NCBI GenBank assembly: GCA_031269545.1
Contig: JAISYZ010000206.1
Coordinates: 1 to 42,025 of the forward strand
DNA: 42,025 nt
Source: Prevotellaceae bacterium
Lineage (GTDB): Bacteria > Bacteroidota > Bacteroidia > Bacteroidales > UBA932
Direction of reading: 5' to 3'
Shown: positions 6,724 to 15,686 of the stretch, in pieces
Numbering within the stretch: position 1 is the stretch's first letter
Layout: every line of letters begins with the position of its first letter
Notes under the pieces: model-generated
The model's database searches: none
What the model was told of the DNA's origin: nothing
What the model saw: only the letters and a program-made list of their open reading frames with translations
Program-made: the position numbers and the translations under genes

Positions 6724-8811
6724 ATGGAAGATTATCAAGAAAATTTAGTAAACGAGGAACAGCCTGCCGTTGCAGAAGAAACCTCATACGAGCAACAGGA
6801 AACAAATGATGTTGCAGAAACTGTTGAAACAGACGAAACAATTGATGAACAGACTGAAACGTCAGAAATAACTAATGAACAGGCTGAAATGTCAGAAACA
6901 ACTGATGAACAGACTGAAATGTCAGAAGCAATTGATGAACAGATTGAAACGTCAGAAGCATTAAAAGCAACCGAAACGCTTGAAGTTGAAGCAGAAGACA
7001 AAAGCGAAAAAAGCGTAAAACGCAATGCGGTAAGCAATGCATCTGTGCCTGTCGAACAGTTTGACTGGGACAAACTCGATGAAGACGATTTGTACAAAGG
7101 CAATAAAGCCGAAATCGAAGCACAGTACAATCAAACATTATCGAAAGTTGCCGAAAACGAAATTGTAGAAGGCGTTGTTGTTGCTATCACAAAACGCGAA
7201 GTGATAGTGAATATTGGTTACAAAAGCGAAGGCGTGATAAGTATTACGGAATTTCGTTACAATCCCGATTTAAAAGTCGGAGACAAAATTGAAGTTTATG
7301 TCGAAACCGCCGAAGATAAACGCGGACAACTTATTTTATCGCATAAACAGGCGCGTGCGTTGCGCTCGTGGGACAGAGTAAACGAAGCGCTCGAAAACGA
7401 CGAAATAATAAAAGGTTATATCAAATGCCGCACCAAAGGCGGTATGATTGTCGATGTGTTTGGAATAGAAGCATTTTTGCCCGGTTCGCAAATTGACGTT
7501 AAACCTATACGCGACTACGATATGTTTGTTGATAAAACTATGGAATTTAAAGTTGTGAAAATAAATCAGGAATTTCGCAATGTAGTTGTATCGCACAAAG
7601 CGCTTATCGAAGCAGAAATTGAAGCGCAAAAGAAAGAAATCATTTCGCATCTCGAAAAAGGACAGGTACTTGAAGGAACAGTTAAAAATATCACATCTTA
7701 CGGAGTATTTATTGATCTTGGCGGAGTTGACGGACTTATTCATATCACCGACTTGTCGTGGGGACGCGTTACACATCCCGAAGAAGTTGTTGCGCTTGAC
7801 CAAAAAGTCAATGTAGTAATACTTGATTTCGATAATGAGAAAAAACGCATAGCGCTTGGAATAAAACAACTTACTCCACATCCTTGGGATTCGCTTGATA
7901 CGAATTTGAAAGTTGGCGACAAAGTTAAAGGGAAAGTTGTTGTCATGGCAGACTACGGCGCATTCATTGAAATATCTCCCGGAGTCGAAGGTTTGATACA
8001 CGTGTCGGAAATGTCGTGGTCGCAGCATCTTAGAAGCGCTCAGGATTTTATGAAAGTCGGCGACGAAGTTGAGGCTGTTATTCTGACAATCGACAGAGAC
8101 GAACGTAAAATGTCGCTCGGCATAAAACAGTTGAAAGAAGATCCATGGATTAACATCGAAGCAAAATATGCTGTCGGAAGCAAACATGTAGCAAAAGTTC
8201 GTAACTTTACAAACTTCGGTATATTTGTCGAAATAGAAGAAGGCGTTGATGGATTGATACATATAAGCGACTTGTCGTGGACGAAGAAAATAAAACATCC
8301 CGCAGAATTTACGCAAATAGGCTCTATGATTGATGTTCAGGTTCTCGAAATAGACAAGGAAAACCGCCGATTAAGTCTTGGACATAAACAATTGGAAGAA
8401 AATCCATGGGATGTATTCGAATCATTGTTTACAGTCGAATCAATTCACGAAGGAACGATTACCGAAATAAGCGACAAGGGAGCAATAATTTCGATGTCGT
8501 ACGGAGTCGAAGGTTTTGCGCCTGTTAAAGGATTGAAAAAACAGGATGGCTCGATAGCGAAGATAGATGAAAAACTTACTTTCAAAGTTATCGAATTTTC
8601 TAAAGCGGCTAAAAAAATCATAGTTTCGCATACCCGCACCTTTGAAGATGAAATGAAAGAAGCCGAAGCAAAAGAAAAAGCAACAAACGAAAGTTCGACA
8701 AAAGATGCTATAAAAAAAGTGCAGTCGTCAATCGAAAAAACAACGCTCGGCGATGTTGAAGCATTAGCCGCATTGAGAGACGAAATGGCAGAAAATCAAA
8801 GTGATAAATAA
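6724..8811 (+). CDS. rpsA: 30S ribosomal protein S1
   Basis: A 695-residue S1 protein that binds mRNA on the small ribosomal subunit through OB-fold S1 domains. Six S1 domains follow one another from about residue 140 to 650. The third to fifth are the most canonical, with GVFIDLGGVDGLIHITDLSW, GAFIEISPGVEGLIHVSEMSW and GIFVEIEEGVDGLIHISDLSW. The first about 105 residues are an acidic low-complexity extension with four 10-residue repeats. This makes the protein longer than the usual Bacteroidota S1 (about 600 residues) and E. coli S1 (557). The ATG at 6724 follows a promoter -7 box by about 70 bases. rnz starts 38 bases downstream and may be co-transcribed. Confidence 0.95.
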   Translation: MEDYQENLVNEEQPAVAEETSYEQQETNDVAETVETDETIDEQTETSEITNEQAEMSETTDEQTEMSEAIDEQIETSEALKATETLEVEAEDKSEKSVKRNAVSNASVPVEQFDWDKLDEDDLYKGNKAEIEAQYNQTLSKVAENEIVEGVVVAITKREVIVNIGYKSEGVISITEFRYNPDLKVGDKIEVYVETAEDKRGQLILSHKQARALRSWDRVNEALENDEIIKGYIKCRTKGGMIVDVFGIEAFLPGSQIDVKPIRDYDMFVDKTMEFKVVKINQEFRNVVVSHKALIEAEIEAQKKEIISHLEKGQVLEGTVKNITSYGVFIDLGGVDGLIHITDLSWGRVTHPEEVVALDQKVNVVILDFDNEKKRIALGIKQLTPHPWDSLDTNLKVGDKVKGKVVVMADYGAFIEISPGVEGLIHVSEMSWSQHLRSAQDFMKVGDEVEAVILTIDRDERKMSLGIKQLKEDPWINIEAKYAVGSKHVAKVRNFTNFGIFVEIEEGVDGLIHISDLSWTKKIKHPAEFTQIGSMIDVQVLEIDKENRRLSLGHKQLEENPWDVFESLFTVESIHEGTITEISDKGAIISMSYGVEGFAPVKGLKKQDGSIAKIDEKLTFKVIEFSKAAKKIIVSHTRTFEDEMKEAEAKEKATNESSTKDAIKKVQSSIEKTTLGDVEALAALRDEMAENQSDK
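6844..6963 (+). repeat. 30-bp tandem repeat (4 copies) inside rpsA
   Basis: Units starting at 6844, 6874, 6904 and 6934 are each 30 bp and encode DEQTETSEIT, NEQAEMSETT, DEQTEMSEAI and DEQIETSEAL. The copies differ at only a few bases, so the array looks recent and could vary in length between strains. Confidence 0.9.
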
Positions 8812-8849
8812 AACTGTTTAATGCAACCGACTAAAACTCGGATATTATA

Positions 8850-9782
8850 ATGAAATTCAAAGTTACAATATTGGGAAGCAGCTCGGCATTGCCAACAACA
8901 AACAGATTTCAAACCGCTCATGCAATAAATATACATGAGCGGCTTTTTTTGATTGATTGCGGCGAAGGCACACAAATACAAATGATGCGCAACAATATAA
9001 ATTTTGCACGTCTCAATCATATTTTTATAACACATTTGCACGGCGACCATATTTTTGGACTTTACGGATTGCTGTCAACATTAAGCCTTTATAACAGAAC
9101 ACGCGAATTGAACATTTACGGATTCAGCATGCTGGAATATATTTTGAATGATTTTTTAAAATATTTCGGCAGCGAATTTAAATACGAAATAATCTTTCAT
9201 GCAGTCAACGTTCGTCAGCAAAAATTGATTTACGAAGACAAAAATATAAGCATAGAAACAATCCCATTGAAACATCGAGTGCCTTGTTGCGGTTATCTTT
9301 TCAGAGAAAAAGTTCCGGAACTTAACATCCGAAAAGAAATGATTGGACGTTATAAATTAACGCTTGCCGAAATCACAAAAATAAAAAAAGGCTATGATTT
9401 AATGTGCGAAGATGGCTCAATAATTTCGAACGAAAAACTCACTTACAAACCTTATACGCCGCGCTCGTATGCATTTTGCTCCGATACCGAATACAGCAAA
9501 AAAGTTGCAGATATTGTAAAAGACGTTGATTTGCTTTATCACGAAGCAACCTTTACTCAAAATTTTATGAAAATGGCAAAGCAGACGGGACATTCCACAA
9601 CAATTCAGGCTGCCGAAATTGCAAAACAAGCCAAAGTAAAAAAACTGATTATCGGACATTTTTCATCCCGTTATAAAGATTTAAATCCATTATTGCACGA
9701 AGCCCGCAGCGTATTTCCCGAAACATATATTGCAAAAGAAAACGATGTTTTCGAGATTGCTCTGGAAAAATTTAAAGAATAA
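8850..9782 (+). CDS. rnz: Ribonuclease Z (tRNA 3'-processing endonuclease)
   Basis: A 310-residue metallo-beta-lactamase-fold enzyme that cuts tRNA precursors at the 3' end. The zinc-binding motif HxHxDH is THLHGDHIFG with His62, His64, Asp66 and His67. The N-terminal LGSSSALPTTNRFQTA and the later CSDTEYS, LYHEATF and GHSTTIQAA with GHFSSRY are all typical of RNase Z. This fits the nearby tRNA-Lys gene, which carries no encoded CCA end, so its 3' end must be made by processing. It lies 38 bases after rpsA in the same direction. Confidence 0.93.
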   Translation: MKFKVTILGSSSALPTTNRFQTAHAINIHERLFLIDCGEGTQIQMMRNNINFARLNHIFITHLHGDHIFGLYGLLSTLSLYNRTRELNIYGFSMLEYILNDFLKYFGSEFKYEIIFHAVNVRQQKLIYEDKNISIETIPLKHRVPCCGYLFREKVPELNIRKEMIGRYKLTLAEITKIKKGYDLMCEDGSIISNEKLTYKPYTPRSYAFCSDTEYSKKVADIVKDVDLLYHEATFTQNFMKMAKQTGHSTTIQAAEIAKQAKVKKLIIGHFSSRYKDLNPLLHEARSVFPETYIAKENDVFEIALEKFKE

Positions 9783-9837
9783 AAAGCGAACTTAAATCAG
9801 TTGCGCCTAAAAATTCAAATTCCCTGCACAGAAAAAA

Positions 9838-10269
9838 TCAAACATATATTTTACTGTAATCGTCCATTGCCTTTGTAACTGCTATCTGCGCCTCTGCTTC
9901 GGCTTTGTTTTGCCTGTTCTTTTCGGCTATTTCGAGCCTCAATTTCTGTACGGCTACTGCTTCCTTATCTTCCATTGCAGCCAAACGAGCCGTTAATGTT
10001 TCTATTGTTTTTTTCTGCGCTGCATATTCTTTTTGTGCGGTCGTAAGTTCTTCGACTGCCTGCGTTGATTTTTTTGCCGCCGCATTAAATTCAGTAAAAT
10101 TTGCCGCTGTCTTTACTTCTTTAAGCACGGCGACAGCATCCTTTAACGCCTCTGTAACTCGTTGCCCAAAGGTGGTCAACCCTTCCTTTGCGCTGTCTAA
10201 TTCTGCTGTTACTGACTTGATTTCTTTTACTATTTCGTCAAGCCCTAATGCTTCAATAATTCCTTTCAT
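9838..10269 (-). CDS. Small coiled-coil protein, function unknown
   Basis: 143 residues, rich in Ala, Lys and Glu, with long heptad-like stretches (EELTTAQKEYAAQKKTIETL and KLRLEIAEKNRQN). There is no signal peptide and no membrane segment. The composition and the repeated AAKK/TAQKEYAAQ pattern resemble the N-terminal coiled coil of phage tail tape-measure proteins, but I cannot confirm homology and the protein is far too short to be a complete one. Its reverse-strand neighbour at 10499-11041 is similarly orphan-like, and a tiny forward gene lies between them. It could be a decayed phage-type module or an unrelated structural protein. Confidence 0.6.
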   Translation of the reverse strand: MKGIIEALGLDEIVKEIKSVTAELDSAKEGLTTFGQRVTEALKDAVAVLKEVKTAANFTEFNAAAKKSTQAVEELTTAQKEYAAQKKTIETLTARLAAMEDKEAVAVQKLRLEIAEKNRQNKAEAEAQIAVTKAMDDYSKIYV

Positions 10270-10380
10270 GATTTTTAAATTTTTTTATTTTTTTTTAATT
10301 TTATTTTGTCGATTAAATTTTTTTTTATTTACTTTGCCGCTGAAAATTATTTTTTATAAACTTTATAAATTTTTAATGTT

Positions 10381-10509
10381 ATGAATAAACACGAAAAAAT
10401 ACCGTATGACAAAAAGTATCCAAAGACATGTGAAATTTTAACCGATATTGCGGGTTTTATACTTGCCGTTTTATTTTTTTTTGTATTTTTTGTGCATGCT
10501 ATACTTTAA
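10381..10509 (+). CDS. 42-residue single-pass membrane protein
   Basis: ATG at 10381 opens a 42-codon frame ending TAA at 10507-10509. The N-terminal half is polar (MNKHEKIPYDKKYPKTCE), the C-terminal half is one hydrophobic helix (DIAGFILAVLFFFVFFVHAI). A near-consensus -7 box, TTACTTTG followed by C at 10329-10336, lies about 45 bases upstream, supporting expression. The last 11 bases overlap the end of the convergent gene at 10499. It is too short for standard gene callers. Possible roles include a toxin-like peptide, a holin-like peptide or a membrane anchor; none is proven. Confidence 0.5.
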   Translation: MNKHEKIPYDKKYPKTCEILTDIAGFILAVLFFFVFFVHAIL

Positions 10510-11041
10510 TCCTTTTCCGCTTTACTTCGTTTTCCCTTATCATTGCTTTGTTTGCCGATAAAAATTCGGACAGTAGCATTTCCTTTCTGCGTATCTGATA
10601 ACCCAGATATTTACCTACTGAAACAATCCAGTCGTCAAAATCACTTTCTTTTATCGTGCCTGTCTGTTTGTCTGTTAACTTGGTTAATTCTTTTTCCTTT
10701 GCCTGCAAATTCACCGTATCAAACTTTATTTTTGCTATTATCTGTTTAGCGCCACCCTTGTATCCTAACTGTTCCAACTGTTCGGGGTTTTCTAATAATA
10801 ATAATGACTGTGCTAAATGCAGTTTTAATTTCAAATAATACATCGCCCTGTACAGGGTGAAATAATAAACGTGCTGCCTGTCTCCGCTCATCTCACAATA
10901 TTCAGTATAAAGTTGCTCCCATGCTGCCTGTAACTCGGCTTCGGTTGCTTCGGTTTTTGCCAACCGCTGCAAATTGCCGTTCAACAAACAGTCGATAAAT
11001 GCATCGAGCGTTACTTCGCTGCATTTAGATGATATATTCAA
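10499..11041 (-). CDS. Conserved-looking protein of unknown function (180 residues)
   Basis: A helical, soluble 180-residue protein: residues 10-110 form an all-alpha region (FIDCLLNGNLQRL, AAWEQLYTEYCEM, YLKLKLHLAQSLLLLENPEQ), followed by a basic C terminus ending KRKRIKV. No enzyme motif, leader or membrane segment is visible. I see no clear TAnnTTTG promoter on the reverse strand. It is paired in direction with the coiled-coil gene at 9838, with 229 bases and a forward mini-gene between them. A link to phage-like or mobile DNA is possible from the company it keeps, not from its own motifs. Confidence 0.6.
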   Translation of the reverse strand: MNISSKCSEVTLDAFIDCLLNGNLQRLAKTEATEAELQAAWEQLYTEYCEMSGDRQHVYYFTLYRAMYYLKLKLHLAQSLLLLENPEQLEQLGYKGGAKQIIAKIKFDTVNLQAKEKELTKLTDKQTGTIKESDFDDWIVSVGKYLGYQIRRKEMLLSEFLSANKAMIRENEVKRKRIKV

Positions 11042-11079
11042 TTTCTCTTTTTTTTTGTAATTTGCATATATTTATTTTG

Positions 11080-11087
11080 TATCTTTG
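11080..11087 (+). promoter_or_regulatory. -7 element for the amidase/golvesin gene
   Basis: TATCTTTG followed by C at 11080-11087 matches TAnnTTTG, 26 bases before the ATG at 11114. A TTTG at 11054-11057 lies 22 bases upstream, slightly longer than usual. Confidence 0.6.
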
Positions 11088-11113
11088 CCATCGTTTTAAT
11101 AAAATTTATAATT

Positions 11114-14100
11114 ATGCGAAATATATTTACCAGAACATCTTTGGCTTTTGCAATGTTTTTTATATCTGTCAACATTGAAGCGCAGACAGATTCGCTGCAA
11201 ATAAAAATAGGCGAAAAACTTACCGAAATCTCTAAAACATATACGGATATCGGAAATCTGCAAATACGTAGAATAACCATAGACGACAAAGCCAGACAAA
11301 TTGTTATAAACGCTTCGGAATCACTTTCGTATGTGCCGTTTCGTCCCGACAATACGGAAGAAATGTATAACGCCGTAAAACCTTTATTTACGGAAAAGCA
11401 ACAGAAATATAAATTTGTTATTCGCACAAACGGAATGAGTATAGACGACTTAATTCCTAACTTTTATCGCGAAAAAAACTTTGACAAACTCAGAAAATTC
11501 AAACGTAAAGCCGAAGAGCAGTTGGCTACGAATATCTCAAAACCATACAAAATTTCATCTGGACTGCAAAACCGCCATATTGCCATGTGGCAAAGTCATG
11601 GCTGGTATTACGAACAAAAACTTGCCCGCTGGGAATGGCAACGCTCGCGAATTTTCCAAACGGTTGAAGATTTGTTTACGCAAAGTTTTGTTTTGCCTTA
11701 TTTAGTTCCCATGCTCGAAAATGCAGGTGCAAACGTTTTGCTTCCGCGCGAGCGCGATATTCAAATAAATGAAGTGATTGTCGATAACGATGGAAGCAGT
11801 TTTTCGTCTAAATATATCGAAAAAAATAATCTGGAAGTATGGAAAACGCCCGTAGATTCGGGATTTGCACATACTAAAAATTTTTATGTCGAAAACGAAA
11901 ATCCTTTCAGAATGGGAACATACAGGGAAATAGAAACAGTAAAAGATGAAGATGATGAAAGTTACGCAGAATGGATCCCAAATATTCCCGAAGATGGATA
12001 TTACGCCGTATATGTTTCGTATAAAACTTTGAAAAACAGCAGCGATAATGCAACATATACCGTTTTTCACAAAGGCGGCGAAACAAAATTTGCTGTCAAT
12101 CAAACAATGGGAGGCGAAACTTGGATTTATCTGGGAACTTTCGCATTTGACAAAGGATGTAATGACAATATCGGCGTACGCTTGTCGAATGTTGCAAAAC
12201 GAAAAAATAAAATTATCACTGCCGATGCCGTAAAGTTCGGCGGAGGAATGGGAAACATAGCGCGGCGTCCGAATCCCGAAGGATTGGAACGTTCAAATAC
12301 AAAAAGTTCGGAACATAAATCAGATACGGCAAAAATAATTCCCGCTATTGATTACGAATATGAAATAAGCGGTTATCCGCGTTTCACCGAAGGCGCACGA
12401 TACTGGATGCAGTGGGCGGGCATTCCCGATTCGGTTTACAATCGCAACGAAAATAAAAACGATTATGTTGACGATTACAGTTCACGTGGAAATTGGGTGA
12501 ATTATATTGCCGGCGGCTCGTCGGAGATGGAAGAAGAAAAAGGATTGAATATTCCTGTCGATTTGTCTTTTGCCTTTCACAGCGATGCAGGTACAACAAA
12601 AAACGATTCTATTATAGGAACACTCGGAATTTTTATGACACGACACAACGACGAAAAGTTTAAAAACGGTATTTCGCGTTACGCTTCGCGCGATTTGACG
12701 GATTTAATAATGACAAATATAGTAAACGACATTCGCAATACCTTCAACGATACAACATGGACGCGGCGAGGAATGTGGAACAGATCGTACAGCGAAGCCC
12801 GCGTGCCGGAAGTTCCCACAATGCTGCTCGAACTCTTATCGCATCAAAATCTTGCGGATATGCGCTACGGACTTGATCCTCGTTTTCGTTTTGTCGTGAG
12901 TCGCGCCATATACAAAGGCATGTTAAAATTCATATCCAGTCAAAACGATTATAAATATGTTGTACAACCTTTGCCTGTCGAACAGTTCAGCGTTGAGTTT
13001 ATAAACGACAGCGAAGTTGAACTTAAATGGAAATCGGTCGAAGATAAATACGAACCAACAGCAAAACCAACACAATATTTGATTTACACCAGAATAGATG
13101 ATGGCGATTTTGACAACGGCATTGCAGCCGACGACGAATCGTGCAGCGTAAATATCATATCTGGGAAAATGTACAGTTTCAAAATAGCGGCAGTGAACGA
13201 TGGAGGCGAAAGTTTTCATTCCGAAATCTTATCGGTATATAAATCCCCAAACGAAAAGGCAATTGTTCTCGTTGTCAATGCATTCGACAGATTGAGCGCT
13301 CCTGCAAGTTTTCAGGTTGATACTGTTATCGGCGGTTTTGTTGACAGACTTGACCACGGCGTTCCCGACAAGGTTGATATAAGTTATATCGGAAGCCAAT
13401 ATGAATATCGGCGCGATATTCCTTGGTCTGATGACGATTCTCCCGGATTCGGAGCGAGTCATGCAAATTACGAAACCAAAGTCATTGCAGGAAATTCATT
13501 CGATTATCCTTTGATTCACGGAAAAGCAATAATCGAAAATAATGGTTTTTCGTTTGTTTCGTGCAGCGCAAAGGCAATCGAAAACGGACAGGTTGATTTG
13601 AAAAATTATAAAATAACAGATGTTATTCTTGGCAAACAGAGGCAAACCAAAACAGGCGCAGGAAAAAATATTCCTCAATTTAAAACATTCTCCGAAAAAT
13701 TTCAAACGGCAATAAGCGATTATTGCAGACAGGGCGGAAATATTTTTGTAAGCGGCGCTTTTGTTGCAAGCGATTTGTGGGATTCGGGAATTATTGTTGA
13801 AAGCGATACCTCGTTTGCTCAAAAAGTTTTGCGCTATAAATGGCGCACAGGCATGGCTTCGACAGATGGACGAATAAAAGGCGTCGCATCGGCGTTGATG
13901 CAAAAATGCGGAAATTACGAATTTCACAGCGTCTTAAATCAACAGTCTTATGTTGTCGAAGCGCCCGACGGGATTGAGCCTGCCGACCATGAGGCAACTA
14001 CTGTTTTGCGTTATTCCGAAAACAATATAAGCGCAGGAATAGCATACAGCGGCAAAAATTACAAAACATGCGTGCTTGGATTTCCATTTGAAGCACTAAA

Positions 14101-14161
14101 AACCGATGCCGAAAGAGCCGATTTGATGCAAAAAATTCTGCTGTTCTTCATAAAGCAATAA
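11114..14161 (+). CDS. Secreted N-acetylmuramoyl-alanine amidase-like protein with golvesin domain ('xanthan lyase' type)
   Basis: A 1015-residue exported protein (leader ending near VNIEAQ). An amidase_3-like zinc hydrolase domain is split around an inserted domain. Its first part holds NRHIAMWQSHGWYYE, the second part LSFAFHSDAGTT and VPTMLLELLSHQNLADM, giving the expected His and Glu ligand positions. The insert (about residues 265-375) is a golvesin C-terminal-like beta domain (YYAVYVSYKT, WIYLGTFAFD, ADAVKFGG). A fibronectin type III segment (about 620-710) and a C-terminal alpha/beta domain of about 300 residues follow. Bacteroidota homologues are often labelled xanthan lyase by old transfer; cell-wall peptide cleavage is the better-supported function. 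The gene stands alone with its own promoter. Confidence 0.8.
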   Translation: MRNIFTRTSLAFAMFFISVNIEAQTDSLQIKIGEKLTEISKTYTDIGNLQIRRITIDDKARQIVINASESLSYVPFRPDNTEEMYNAVKPLFTEKQQKYKFVIRTNGMSIDDLIPNFYREKNFDKLRKFKRKAEEQLATNISKPYKISSGLQNRHIAMWQSHGWYYEQKLARWEWQRSRIFQTVEDLFTQSFVLPYLVPMLENAGANVLLPRERDIQINEVIVDNDGSSFSSKYIEKNNLEVWKTPVDSGFAHTKNFYVENENPFRMGTYREIETVKDEDDESYAEWIPNIPEDGYYAVYVSYKTLKNSSDNATYTVFHKGGETKFAVNQTMGGETWIYLGTFAFDKGCNDNIGVRLSNVAKRKNKIITADAVKFGGGMGNIARRPNPEGLERSNTKSSEHKSDTAKIIPAIDYEYEISGYPRFTEGARYWMQWAGIPDSVYNRNENKNDYVDDYSSRGNWVNYIAGGSSEMEEEKGLNIPVDLSFAFHSDAGTTKNDSIIGTLGIFMTRHNDEKFKNGISRYASRDLTDLIMTNIVNDIRNTFNDTTWTRRGMWNRSYSEARVPEVPTMLLELLSHQNLADMRYGLDPRFRFVVSRAIYKGMLKFISSQNDYKYVVQPLPVEQFSVEFINDSEVELKWKSVEDKYEPTAKPTQYLIYTRIDDGDFDNGIAADDESCSVNIISGKMYSFKIAAVNDGGESFHSEILSVYKSPNEKAIVLVVNAFDRLSAPASFQVDTVIGGFVDRLDHGVPDKVDISYIGSQYEYRRDIPWSDDDSPGFGASHANYETKVIAGNSFDYPLIHGKAIIENNGFSFVSCSAKAIENGQVDLKNYKITDVILGKQRQTKTGAGKNIPQFKTFSEKFQTAISDYCRQGGNIFVSGAFVASDLWDSGIIVESDTSFAQKVLRYKWRTGMASTDGRIKGVASALMQKCGNYEFHSVLNQQSYVVEAPDGIEPADHEATTVLRYSENNISAGIAYSGKNYKTCVLGFPFEALKTDAERADLMQKILLFFIKQ

Positions 14162-14202
14162 TTTAGTATTATATGTCAAATTTTTTAGTGACATGTTCAT
14201 TA

Positions 14203-14226
14203 TTAATTAATTTACTAATTTTGTCG
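14203..14226 (+). promoter_or_regulatory. Promoter block before ruvX, identical to the one before the phosphofructokinase gene
   Basis: The -7 box TAATTTTG is at 14216-14223, inside a 24-base block that recurs without change at 15697-15720. The start codon of ruvX lies 40 bases after the box. No strong -33 TTTG is visible here. Confidence 0.6.
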
Positions 14227-14263
14227 TGCAATAAAAGAAGAAATTTAAAAATAAGCAATAATT

Positions 14264-14701
14264 TTGGCACGAATTTTAGCAATAGATTACGGACAAAAAC
14301 GCACTGGACTTGCAGTTACCGATAATTTGCAAATAATAGCAACAGCATTGGACACAGTACATTCGAAAGATGTTATTAAATACATTTTTGAATATATTGA
14401 ACACGAAACAGTAGAATTGTTTGTTGTTGGCTTTCCAAAGGATTTGCAAAATAAAAATACCGATGCAACAAAATATGTAGAAGCATTTATAAAACAACTC
14501 GGTAAAGCGTTTCCATATATTGCCGTTGCAAAAATCGACGAACGCTTTACATCTAAAATTGCATTCCGCGCAATGATAGACGGTGGTTTGAAAAAATCTG
14601 ACAGACGCGATAAGGCTATGATTGACAAAATAAGCGCTGTGATAATTTTACAGTCGTATTTGGAACAAAGACAAAACGAAAAAAATAGAAATACAATATA
14701 A
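14264..14701 (+). CDS. ruvX: YqgF/RuvX family Holliday-junction resolvase-like nuclease
   Basis: 145 residues with the RNase H-like fold signature of the YqgF family: the N-terminal ILAIDYGQKRTGLAVTD carries the first catalytic Asp, KIDERFTS the middle acidic residue, and DKISAVIILQSYLE the last Asp. Proposed roles are Holliday-junction resolution and processing of pre-16S rRNA 5' ends. The frame starts with TTG at 14264, which directly precedes ARILAIDYG; no ATG precedes the motif, so TTG is the probable start codon. def follows 40 bases downstream, a ruvX-def order common in Bacteroidota. Confidence 0.9.
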   Translation: MARILAIDYGQKRTGLAVTDNLQIIATALDTVHSKDVIKYIFEYIEHETVELFVVGFPKDLQNKNTDATKYVEAFIKQLGKAFPYIAVAKIDERFTSKIAFRAMIDGGLKKSDRRDKAMIDKISAVIILQSYLEQRQNEKNRNTI

Positions 14702-14741
14702 AACAATAAATACAGATTAACGCATAAATTAAATTTTATTC

Positions 14742-15290
14742 ATGATATTACCGATTTACGTTTACGGCTCGCCCGTATTGAAAAAAGAAGCTGAAGAAAT
14801 AGACAAAACATATCCCGAACTGCAAACATTCATTGCCGACATGTTCGAAACAATGGCAAACAGCGAAGGCGTTGGCTTGGCTGCTCCTCAGGTAGGAAAG
14901 TCAATCCGCCTGTTTGTGCTTGATGCGAGCATATTTGCCGAAGATAATCCCGAACTTAAAAATTACAGAAAAGTTTTTATAAACCCTATAATATTGGAAC
15001 GTGCAGGCGAAAAAGTTTGCTACAACGAAGGTTGCCTTAGTTTTCCAAAACTTCACGAAGATGTTTATCGAGAACAGCGCGTAAGAGTTGAATATTTTGA
15101 TGCAAATTTTGAAAAACATGACGAATGGTTCGATGGAATTGTTGCACGCATAATTCAGCATGAATACGATCATTTGGAAGGAAAACTTTTTGTAGAACGA
15201 TTATCGTCAATACGCCGAAAATTAATAGCCTCAAAACTGAAACGCATTACAAAAGGCGATTTTTCAGCATCTTATAAAACAAAATTATAA
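14742..15290 (+). CDS. def: Peptide deformylase
   Basis: A 182-residue enzyme that removes the N-formyl group from new proteins. All three family motifs are intact: GVGLAAPQ (residues about 44-51), EGCLS (Glu96 to Ser100, with Cys98 as metal ligand) and HEYDH (His140, Glu141, His144). The N-terminal segment PIYVYGSPVLKKEAEEI is also typical. It is probably co-transcribed with ruvX. Its product serves initiation, as do rpsA and the synthetases elsewhere in the window. Confidence 0.95.
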   Translation: MILPIYVYGSPVLKKEAEEIDKTYPELQTFIADMFETMANSEGVGLAAPQVGKSIRLFVLDASIFAEDNPELKNYRKVFINPIILERAGEKVCYNEGCLSFPKLHEDVYREQRVRVEYFDANFEKHDEWFDGIVARIIQHEYDHLEGKLFVERLSSIRRKLIASKLKRITKGDFSASYKTKL

Positions 15291-15334
15291 AACAAATAAA
15301 CTTCCAAAAACTGGTTTTTGTCAAATCAGGCAGA

Positions 15335-15538
15335 ATAATATTTTTAAAATTTGTCTGAAATGTGATTTTTTTGATTTGCATGATTAAATGATTTTGTTTA
15401 TTTGACAATTAGTAATGAATAACGAAGCGCGTCATTGCGAGGAGAGAAGCGACAAAGCAATCCAAGAACAAAAATCATTAAATCAAACATTTACACTTCT
15501 GCCAACAAGTGTTTTGAAATGTCCCGCCAGGGACAAAA
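15335..15538 (+). repeat. Dispersed intergenic repeat, copy A
   Basis: About 200 bp nearly identical to 38792-38995. It contains the REP-like hairpin ATTGC...GCAAT (in CATTGCGAGGAGAGAAGCG), the shared core beginning AAATCATTAAATCAAACA, and the hairpin TGTCCC-GCCA-GGGACA at about 15519-15534. The sequence after it, up to the pfk promoter, contains two copies of the palindrome TCGCGCGA and no gene; the 89-codon frame at 15435-15704 is repeat DNA. Confidence 0.9.
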
Positions 15539-15686
15539 CGTTGGTAGAAACATAATCACTGCCGAGGTTTTCGCGCGAAGCTCTGCCAATGACTTGAAAA
15601 ACCGTCGGAAACTCGCGCGATATGCACGTTACGGTATTATTTTCTCCCGAGCTGTAATTCCTGATGGAATATTTTTTAATTATTCG

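Noticed and set aside
7336-8316. Long reverse frame (326 codons) opposite rpsA
   Set aside because: Mirror of the strongly supported S1 gene; aromatic/Cys-rich composition without motifs, no promoter.
11114-14161. Xanthan lyase as literal function
   Set aside because: No polysaccharide-lyase catalytic domain is seen; the His/Glu pattern is that of an amidase, with a golvesin insert.
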